Assembly: GCA_001768565.1 (NCBI GenBank)
Contig: MEOE01000007.1
Location: 115,500 to 179,499 of the forward strand
Length of the DNA: 64,000 nucleotides
From: Bacteroidetes bacterium GWF2_33_16
GTDB taxonomy: Bacteria > Bacteroidota > Bacteroidia > Bacteroidales > UBA12077
Direction: 5' to 3'
Shown here: positions 58,601 to 64,000 of the stretch, one piece after another
Layout of the letters: each line of letters starts with the position of its first letter
How positions within the stretch are numbered: position 1 is the first letter of the stretch
The notes under the pieces: generated by a model
Databases searched by the model: none
What the model was told of the DNA's origin: nothing
Seen by the model: only the letters and a program-made list of their open reading frames with translations
Program-made: the position numbers and the translations under genes

Positions 58601-58757
58601 TGCTCCTCAGAAGTACTTTGCTGGCCAATATCGTGATACTTATTGGTTTAATATGATTTTTGTTTGGGTAATGACTTTGTTTTTCTATGTTACATTATAT
58701 TTTGATGTACTTAAAAAAATTCTATCTTTACCTGAATATATAAGGTCAAGAAAATAA
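55677..58757 (+). CDS. TerB-ABC transporter fusion (ABCG-like half transporter)
   Basis: The 1026-residue protein begins with a helical TerB-like domain (about 1-155) and a beta-rich, FHA-like region (about 160-255). The ABC domain has Walker A GASGAGKTT, signature ISGGQRKRL and Walker B ILFVDEPTSGL. A CPTCG motif lies after the ATPase domain. ABC2-type helices cover about 580-770, a large soluble insert follows, and a last helix lies near the end. The layout, ATPase before membrane domain, is that of eukaryote-like ABCG half transporters and is usual in Bacteroidota. Direction should be export, of a lipid or other envelope compound. Being in one operon with SiaC, it may be the regulated output. 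Confidence 0.85.
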   Translation: MSEEILKALMQLFALIVKQDEGVESNEREYVENFLTQQLNNEAVPEYLALFDEMSGISGNDKDEKEEKSEKPEKVKLTSVKDSVRILGICKKINKTLTQKQKVIVLVRLFELINSDRKFSEQRMAIINTVAEVFKLTKEEFTSIESFVINNEVEKLDFSTNLIIADKEIGCKESKFIKIESLDGNIVILQVKSVDLYFMRYTGQEDLFLNGLPVNYKRIYLFAAGGTIKLPKGKPIYYSDILAHFLADSTSIKISYSVKDLNFVFPNGGVGLRNINFSEDQGKLIGLMGASGAGKTTLLNVLAGLNTPTSGEIIINGVNLHTQREKLEGVIGYIPQDDLLIEELTVFQNLYYNAKLCFNDKTEEEIIQLVDKTLTNLGLIERKNLKVGSPLNKMISGGQRKRLNIALELIREPSILFVDEPTSGLSSRDSENVMDLLRELALKGKLIFVVIHQPSSDIYKMFDNMMILDTGGYMIYYGNPVEGVMYFKRLDAQINSDVGECPTCGNVNPELIFNIIEAKVVDEYGKYTLKRKITPQKWEDNFKENIKLLVVNEIVEDPESTLRIPSWIKQLRIYTIRDFLSKISNTQYIALNLLEAPLLGFILSFIIRYIADPESKVYIFRENENIHIYIFMGLIVALFLGLTISAEEIFRDRKILKREAFLNLSRSSYLVSKIFILFSISAIQALLFVLIANNILGVRGMMFEYWFALFTTAAFANMMGLNVSASFNSAVTIYILIPLLMIPMMILSGAMFPFDKMNRSIGSVEKVPLIAEFMPTKWSFEALMVNQFKNNDFQKNFYDIEKRESNADFKKVYYLPELKKNLTYIEDNWYRFNEPEIKQEITESLKLLRKELGKEQNRTGLLFESLHQLDSSLFNEIILYKTSDYLNQLEAYYNAMFQKANTEKENIIRYLLQTNPELYRNKRAAYHNESVEDQVKKVYEKNKMLRYRDELVQQIDPVYKDPDIEGYFNFRAHFFAPQKYFAGQYRDTYWFNMIFVWVMTLFFYVTLYFDVLKKILSLPEYIRSRK

Positions 58758-58835
58758 AGTTTCTTGATATTGATAATTTTTATATCTTTATAGGATATGT
58801 TAAATTTACATAATTTGGTAAATCAACTTAATAAT

Positions 58836-59741
58836 ATGTTTAGACGTTTGATTTATATTCTTGTTCTTATTCTTGTATTTGCATCTTGCAAAAACGAGAA
58901 AAAAGAAGATTTCTCGAAGGAATTTAGTATTCCTGATTCTGTTTTATATGATGGTGATCTAGCAATTTCTGAAGCTGCTATTAATGATATTGTTCAAAAT
59001 ATCTCGTCACCAGTTGAAATGGCTGCACTTATTAAAAGTTTAGGAGTTCCATTTTCAAAAGATTATCTAGCTACTACTGATTATGTTGATAATTACAATA
59101 CCAGCTATAAAAAAGCAATTGGTTTGGGTGTTTTTGGAGCAGACTTGGGCTATTTGAACATGTATAACAAAACAGGGTCGGTTATTGATTATATCTCTGC
59201 AATTAAAACTCTAGCAGATGGTATACACGTTGGTCAATTTTTTGATTTTACTACATTAAAACGCTTGGCTACTAATAATCAGAACCTTGACTCACTTATG
59301 TATATTTCTGTTCAGAATTTTAACCAAATGGATCGATATTTGAGAGAGAACAAAAGAAGTAGTTTAAGTTCTTTGATTGTTGCTGGAGTTTGGATAGAGG
59401 GAATGTATTTGGTTGGGGAAGTTGCAAGAAGATCTCCAAGTGCGGAGTTAACAGAAAAAATTGGAGAACAAAAAATAATTTTAAGTAACTTAATGTTATT
59501 ATTAAAAAACTATCAGAAAGATCCAAGTTTTAAAGAATTAATAGAAGATTTTGAAGAGATCCAATCACTTTATAAAAATGTAATTATTACATACGAAAAA
59601 GGAGAGCCTGAAGCAGTTGAGGAAGATGGTATGTTAATTATAAAACAAAACGATAAGCAATTTATAGAGATTTCAGATGAATTAATGTTTAAAATTATTA
59701 ATAAAACTGCTGCTATACGCAATAAAATAATACAATTGTAA
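58836..59741 (+). CDS. Unknown lipoprotein of the signalling operon
   Basis: The ATG at 58836 (MFRRLIYIL) gives a 301-residue protein with a clean lipobox, LVFASCK, Cys at about residue 18. An upstream in-frame Met (58797) would put 13 residues before the signal and is less likely. The mature protein is helical, with paired segments of 20-30 residues (for example EMAALIKSLGVPFSKDYL, KRLATNNQNLDSLMYI) and no known motif, so I do not name a family. It is probably attached to the outer or inner membrane facing the periplasm. It lies 78 bp after the ABC gene and 2 bp before the next one. Confidence 0.7.
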   Translation: MFRRLIYILVLILVFASCKNEKKEDFSKEFSIPDSVLYDGDLAISEAAINDIVQNISSPVEMAALIKSLGVPFSKDYLATTDYVDNYNTSYKKAIGLGVFGADLGYLNMYNKTGSVIDYISAIKTLADGIHVGQFFDFTTLKRLATNNQNLDSLMYISVQNFNQMDRYLRENKRSSLSSLIVAGVWIEGMYLVGEVARRSPSAELTEKIGEQKIILSNLMLLLKNYQKDPSFKELIEDFEEIQSLYKNVIITYEKGEPEAVEEDGMLIIKQNDKQFIEISDELMFKIINKTAAIRNKIIQL

Positions 59742-59743
59742 AT

Positions 59744-60190
59744 ATGAGAAATAGCTATTTAATATTTGCTTTATTTGCAATTTTCATTATGAACAATAAT
59801 GCTGCTAAAGCACAATCAGGCCAAGAGCTGGTTGATTTATGTAATATTATTGCTGATGATGCGACTTATCTTAAAGATTTTCAAGTAAAGCTTGATGCTG
59901 CAAAACCTGGCGAGGAAAAGCCAAATATGAAATTTTCTGTGGTATTGAGTAAAAGTACTCAGTATCGTTTTTCTATTTGTAACTCTAAAGACTATACCGG
60001 AAAAGCCATAGTTTCATTATACGATAATAATCGATTATTAGGCACAAACTATTTGGTTGCCACCGGAAAGAACTACCCATTTTTTGATTTTAAATGTCAA
60101 TCAACAGGAGTTTATCATATTTTTATTGATTTTAAAGAAGGAGAGCAAGGTTTAGCTGTGGTACTTCTTTCTTTTGTACAAAAACTTTAA
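59744..60190 (+). CDS. Unknown small secreted protein
   Basis: The 148-residue protein has a signal peptide ending near AKAQ (residue 24) and a mature beta-rich domain of about 120 residues. The strand pattern (FSVVLSKSTQYRFSICNSKD, IVSLYDNNRLLGTNYLV, FDFKCQSTGVYHIFIDFKEG) suggests an immunoglobulin-like or jelly-roll fold. Two cysteines, in ICNS and FKCQS, may form a disulfide. No family is recognised. Only two bases separate it from the lipoprotein gene, so the two likely act together at the envelope. It ends the operon. Confidence 0.7.
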   Translation: MRNSYLIFALFAIFIMNNNAAKAQSGQELVDLCNIIADDATYLKDFQVKLDAAKPGEEKPNMKFSVVLSKSTQYRFSICNSKDYTGKAIVSLYDNNRLLGTNYLVATGKNYPFFDFKCQSTGVYHIFIDFKEGEQGLAVVLLSFVQKL

Positions 60191-60196
60191 TTTACT

Positions 60197-60247
60197 TATA
60201 TACAAATAAAGGCTCATTTAATTTAAATGAGCCTTTATTTGTATATA
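60197..60247. terminator. 24-bp perfect bidirectional terminator
   Basis: Arms 60197-60220 and 60224-60247 are perfect complements around a 3-nt loop. The outer arms are A/T-rich, so transcripts of both strands end in U-rich stretches. It closes the plus-strand signalling operon, and the stop codon of the minus-strand DUF6427 gene (60218-60220) lies inside its left arm. Confidence 0.85.
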
Positions 60248-61216
60248 TATAAGACATCCATAAATACTTATCATGATAATATTAAGAAATAAATTTTTTC
60301 TTGTAGAATAAAAATATTCCGTAAAAAGAAATGCAACAGGAATTGAAAGAACATAGATAATTCCCATTGAACTACGCTTAAAAATCAGAAAAATAAGTAA
60401 TCCAATTAAAAAGTACCACCAATTAATTTCAAAATATTTCCGGGTTTTTATTTTCTTACTCTGATAACTACTTAGAACTTTTAAACTAGCCAGAATAATT
60501 AGAAGGGCCAATAATATGTAAAAGATAACATATGATAAGTCAAATCTTACAAAGGGTTCTTTATAGGTTAATTCTGTAATAATATAGTTAAATAATTTAA
60601 TTCCATTTTGTTCTGGAATAAATACATAATAAACTACAAATAAAAAGAACAAAGGTGTTAAAAAGCCAAGTAAAGAAACAATCCATTCGCGTATATTGAA
60701 AGTCCTTAGTATAATTAGTGCAATAAATAATAGAAATATGAAGTACGAGAAAGGAGCCCAGAAGAGGCTTGAAAGTGCTATAAAAAATCCTGATAAATAA
60801 ATCTCATTAAGTGCATATTCAATTCTGTAAGTTCTAAAAATAAAATCAGTTGCAAGAAATAGAAAAAAACCACCAATAATTTGGGGATTTATTTTTTGCA
60901 TTGGAATAAAACTGCTCGAAATAAGAATAAAAAAAAGAGCCGGTAAATATGTTCTGCTACTAATAAGAATGAATTTTTTATTAAATCCGACTAAAAGAAA
61001 GCCTTGAATGATAACAAGCAAGAATGCAAGAATATTTAGTAATATGGCATTTTCGTTAAATATTTTTATAACAATAGAATATAAGGGCATGGATATTTCA
61101 TTGCCATTATATAATGAATTAGGATGAACCAATGTTGAGGTCCATAGAATTGTTCCAAGAAAAATAATTATTACTAAAACTAAAGGCTGATTTGATTTAA
61201 TTGTTTTTGCCAGCAT
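60218..61216 (-). CDS. DUF6427 membrane protein
   Basis: The 332-residue protein has about ten helices from near residue 12 to the C-terminus. The N-terminal NSLYNGNEISMPLY loop and later GGFFLFLATDFIFRTYRIEY agree with the Bacteroidota DUF6427 family, usually found near purD. No catalytic motif is evident. It follows purD by 5 bp on the minus strand and is probably cotranscribed. Its last codons lie in the bidirectional terminator. Confidence 0.75.
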   Translation of the reverse strand: MLAKTIKSNQPLVLVIIIFLGTILWTSTLVHPNSLYNGNEISMPLYSIVIKIFNENAILLNILAFLLVIIQGFLLVGFNKKFILISSRTYLPALFFILISSSFIPMQKINPQIIGGFFLFLATDFIFRTYRIEYALNEIYLSGFFIALSSLFWAPFSYFIFLLFIALIILRTFNIREWIVSLLGFLTPLFFLFVVYYVFIPEQNGIKLFNYIITELTYKEPFVRFDLSYVIFYILLALLIILASLKVLSSYQSKKIKTRKYFEINWWYFLIGLLIFLIFKRSSMGIIYVLSIPVAFLFTEYFYSTRKNLFLNIIMISIYGCLIYIQIKAHLN

Positions 61217-61221
61217 AAGAC

Positions 61222-62493
61222 TTATTTAAGATCAAAACCGATATCTTTTCTATAATATTTCCCTTCGAAATCAATAATTTCTGCATTTTTCAAGCTTATT
61301 TGTACAGCATCAAAAATATTTGCCCCATAAGATGTTATTGAAATAACTCTTCCTCCATTAGTTACTGTATTTGAATCTTCTGATTTGGTTCCTGCATGAA
61401 AAAGAAGAGAATTTTTAGCTAAATCTAGATTTCTAATGATTTTTCCATTTGCGTAATTACCTGGGTAGCCTCCCGAAACTAACATTACAGTTGATGTAGC
61501 TCTAATATCAACCTCAAAGTTTGCATTGTTTAGGGTTTCGTTAGCTACATGGCTCAAGAGATCAAGGAAATCGGATTTGATGCGAGGAATTACTACCTCA
61601 GTTTCTGGGTCGCCTAACCTAACGTTGTATTCAATAACATAGGGTTCTGAATCAACTTTTATTAAACCTAAGAAGATAAAACCTTTGTAATGAATACCTT
61701 CTTTTTTAAGTCCTTCAATGGTAGGAATAATAACCATATTTTCAACTTTTTTCATAAAAGCATTATCGGCAAAAGTAACAGGAGAAACCGCTCCCATACC
61801 ACCGGTATTTAATCCAGTATCTCCTTCACCAATTCTTTTATAATCTTTCGCTTCAGGTAATATTTTATATGTTTTCCCATCGGTAATAACAAAAACAGAA
61901 AGTTCAATACCTTTTAAGAACTCTTCAATAACCACCTTACTACTTGCCTGCCCAAATTGACCATTTAGCATTTCGTTTAGTGCTTCCTTGGCTTCATTTA
62001 GATCATTAAGAATAATTACTCCTTTGCCTGCAGCAAGACCATCTGCTTTTAATACATATGGAGCTTTAAGTTTTTCCAGGAAAGTAAATCCATCACTCAA
62101 AGTTTCTCGTGTAAAAGTTTTATATCTTGCTGTTGGAATATGATACTTTTGCATGAACTGTTTTGCAAAGTCTTTGCTTCCTTCAAGAATAGCACCTGCT
62201 TTTACAGGTCCAATTACAGGTATTTTATATAATTCATTATCTGCAAGAAAAAAATCATGAATTCCATCCACTAACGGTTGTTCGGGGCCAACAAAAACAA
62301 GATCTATATTATTATTTAAAACAAAGCCTTTTATATCTAAAAAGTTCTTGGTATTTAAATTAACATTTTCTCCAAAATTAATGGTTCCTGCATTTCCAGG
62401 AGCAATAAATAACTTACCTAATAATGGACTCTGTGAGATTTTCCATGCCAGAGCATTTTCTCTACCTCCTGAACCAATAAGCAAAACGTTCAT
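61222..62493 (-). CDS. purD: Phosphoribosylamine-glycine ligase
   Basis: PurD joins phosphoribosylamine to glycine in purine synthesis. The 423-residue ATP-grasp enzyme shows the LLIGSGGRENALAWKISQS start, the PYVLKADGLAAGKGVIIL ATP loop, LNTGGMGAVSPV, and RLGDPETEVVIPRIKSDFLD near residue 285, the standard PurD set. The C-terminal B domain includes the VSGGYPGNYANGK segment. The gene lies between the adhesin terminator and DUF6427. Confidence 0.97.
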   Translation of the reverse strand: MNVLLIGSGGRENALAWKISQSPLLGKLFIAPGNAGTINFGENVNLNTKNFLDIKGFVLNNNIDLVFVGPEQPLVDGIHDFFLADNELYKIPVIGPVKAGAILEGSKDFAKQFMQKYHIPTARYKTFTRETLSDGFTFLEKLKAPYVLKADGLAAGKGVIILNDLNEAKEALNEMLNGQFGQASSKVVIEEFLKGIELSVFVITDGKTYKILPEAKDYKRIGEGDTGLNTGGMGAVSPVTFADNAFMKKVENMVIIPTIEGLKKEGIHYKGFIFLGLIKVDSEPYVIEYNVRLGDPETEVVIPRIKSDFLDLLSHVANETLNNANFEVDIRATSTVMLVSGGYPGNYANGKIIRNLDLAKNSLLFHAGTKSEDSNTVTNGGRVISITSYGANIFDAVQISLKNAEIIDFEGKYYRKDIGFDLK

Positions 62494-62560
62494 AGTGTAT
62501 GGTTTTTTGAATTCTTTGTAAACTTATAAAATCTTGGTTATTTTACACGAACTTTTATTA

Positions 62561-62596
62561 AAAAAGAAAGACCTCCTAATTGGAAGTCCTTCTTTT
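62561..62596 (-). terminator. Terminator of the SprB-repeat adhesin
   Basis: On the minus strand, two arms (about 62581-62596 and 62561-62576) pair over 16 positions with two G-U pairs. A run of U and a U-rich end follow. It lies 18 bp after the adhesin stop. Confidence 0.7.
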
Positions 62597-62613
62597 TGTC
62601 TAGTTTGAAAAGA

Positions 62614-64000
62614 TTATTGCAAGGCAATACGCTTACTAACCCGTTGATTATTTATAGTTATATTGATAAAATATACTCCTTTTGCGAATCCTGACAAATC
62701 CATTTCTTTTCTGCTAATTCCATCCCATTTCACTTTTTCCGTATATAACGTCTCTCCAATTAAGTTAATAATAGAAATATCATAGTTTTTAGTATCAATA
62801 TCCATTATTTCGAGATAGATTTTATCAGATGTAGGATTAGGATAAATCTTTATTTTGTCTGCCATACTAATATCAATTACAGAATTTGTGTATGTAACAG
62901 TTATATTCTCAGAAATAATTGGTCCGCATCCAGTTGTGTCAGTAATTGTTATTGCATAAATCCCGGTTGCCAGATCTCTAAAAATACCTGTTTGGTTTTC
63001 GATTGCACCAGGGGTTAAAACATAATTAAATACCCCGACTCCTCCTTTAACGTAAATGGTTATAGATCCATCGGTAGCCGATTGTGTTGAAGCATTTACA
63101 ACTGTAATGGAGTCAATTACTATTGTATCGGGTTGACTAATAACTATTGAGGCTAATGCTGTGCAAGAGTTATCATCAGTTATGGTTAGGTCATATGTTC
63201 CTGCAGTTAAGCCTGTTTGATCTTCAGTATCAGCTATAAGTCCTGAACCGTTTGTTGTTGTCCAAGTGTAGTTATAGACTGTGGCGATTGTTCCCCCTGT
63301 TGCAGTTATATCAATAGCTCCATTATTTAAGCCATAGCAACTTACATGGGTAATTATAGTATCTTCAATAATTAGTGAAGTTGACTCATTAATAACCACA
63401 GATGTATTGTTTGAGCAATTATTATCGTCTGTTACAGTAAGATTATATGTTCCTCCACTTAACCCTGTTTGGTCTGAAGCATCTGTAATAAGTCCAGTTC
63501 CATCAGTCGTTGTCCAGTTATAAATATAATCACTAGCAACTGTGCCTCCTGTAATTGTAATATCAATGCTTCCATTATTTGATCCATTGCATAAAACATG
63601 AGTGATTGCTGTTTCTTCAATGTTAATAGTTGTAGGTTGATTAATTGTTATTGAGTTTGAAACTACTGGTCCACAATTATTTGCATCTGTAATACTAACA
63701 GTGTAAGTATCTGCAGTAAGTCCAGTAAATACACCATCGTTATTTTGAGTTCCTCCAGGGCTTATTGTATAAGTTTTTGTACCTGTACCACCGGTTGCAG
63801 TAATAGTAATTGTACCAGTTGCATCACCAAAGCAGGTTGTAATATCCGTTTTTGCTTCGTTTGAAATTAACAACTCATCAGGTTGATTAATTGTTATTGA
63901 GTTTGAAATTACTGGTCCACAATTATTTGCATCTGTAATACTAACAGAGTAAGTATCTGCAGTAAGTCCAGTAAATACACCATCGTTATTTTGAGTTCCT
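62614..64000 (-). CDS. SprB-repeat protein with T9SS sorting domain, C-terminal part
   Basis: The frame is open to the window edge, so the N-terminus is missing; the visible part is about 462 residues. It contains repeated modules of about 82 residues, with themes such as GSIDITITGGT, TDGTGLITDASDQTGLSGGTY and LTVTDDNNC, i.e. SprB repeats, each with one or two conserved cysteines. The last 80 residues form a type A T9SS sorting domain: KIYPNPTSDKIYLEI, the LIGETLYTEKV strand, and a terminal SKRIALQ. So the protein is secreted by T9SS and probably attached to the cell surface, as SprB is in gliding Flavobacteria. Gliding itself is not implied. A 246-bp repeat unit is nearly identical in tandem (63635 and 63881). 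Confidence 0.9.
   Translation of the reverse strand, partial: GTQNNDGVFTGLTADTYSVSITDANNCGPVISNSITINQPDELLISNEAKTDITTCFGDATGTITITATGGTGTKTYTISPGGTQNNDGVFTGLTADTYTVSITDANNCGPVVSNSITINQPTTINIEETAITHVLCNGSNNGSIDITITGGTVASDYIYNWTTTDGTGLITDASDQTGLSGGTYNLTVTDDNNCSNNTSVVINESTSLIIEDTIITHVSCYGLNNGAIDITATGGTIATVYNYTWTTTNGSGLIADTEDQTGLTAGTYDLTITDDNSCTALASIVISQPDTIVIDSITVVNASTQSATDGSITIYVKGGVGVFNYVLTPGAIENQTGIFRDLATGIYAITITDTTGCGPIISENITVTYTNSVIDISMADKIKIYPNPTSDKIYLEIMDIDTKNYDISIINLIGETLYTEKVKWDGISRKEMDLSGFAKGVYFINITINNQRVSKRIALQ

Noticed and set aside
63000..64000. CRISPR-like spaced repeats
   Set aside because: The repeats are long, in frame, and encode SprB modules of about 82 residues; there are no short direct repeats with unique spacers.

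Overview
The window is about 64 kb of low-GC chromosomal DNA from a Bacteroidota bacterium. Four things support this: a C-terminal type IX secretion (T9SS) sorting domain on an SprB-repeat adhesin (62614 to the edge); promoters of the TTTG-N19-21-TAnnTTTG type (best copies before glyS, corA and a putative small RNA); Bacteroidota-restricted families (DUF3098, DUF6048, DUF6427, DUF6452); and the heterodimeric methylmalonyl-CoA mutase mutA/mutB typical of propionate/succinate-forming Bacteroidia. A marine or sediment Marinilabiliales-like organism would fit, but the rank below phylum is a guess. I saw no tRNA, rRNA, insertion sequence, prophage or CRISPR array.

Layout. 1-6792: a saccharide unit (GPH symporter, GH35, GH94), best read as uptake and breakdown of a glucan, possibly beta-1,2-linked. 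6793-7738: the only long non-coding stretch; it holds a ~420-bp imperfect palindromic element. 7739-11038: nadB and glyS, divergent. 11038-18148: a surface-polysaccharide block (GT2, a GNGPSL-motif transferase-like protein, methyltransferase, flippase, YfhO-like membrane protein). 18209-22021: ftsX, DUF3098, uppP, truB, queA, a housekeeping operon. 22075-26154: minus-strand uracil-DNA glycosylase, 2-hydroxyacid dehydrogenase, ahcY, ribF. 26261-30531: two thioredoxin-fold lipoproteins (one without its catalytic cysteines), lpxH, DUF6452, DUF6048. 30563-35720: an unknown secreted protein, then mutB/mutA. 35879-37202: two damaged genes. 37210-39462: a CheY / CheC / PAS-histidine kinase operon. 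39586-46714: SagB-type nitroreductase, a putative small RNA, corA with a structured leader, both fumarase classes, an ArsC-like protein, a nitroreductase and purQ. 46912-48749: an EEP-family phosphoesterase and an outer-membrane protein.

48968-60190 is the most distinctive part: a ten-gene, same-strand, tightly packed run closed by a 24-bp perfect hairpin. It encodes CheR, a CheR paralog with a ruined SAM site, a CheB methylesterase without receiver domain, a membrane GAF protein, a GAF-PAS-PAS-SpoIIE phosphatase, SiaB kinase, SiaC phospho-switch protein, a TerB-ABCG-type transporter, a lipoprotein and a small secreted protein. Chemoreceptor and CheA genes are absent. I read it as a partner-switching envelope-signalling system in which SpoIIE phosphatase and SiaB kinase set the phosphorylation of SiaC, with the ABC exporter and secreted proteins as possible outputs. 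The families are known; their combination is what deserves attention. The window ends with DUF6427, purD and the adhesin.
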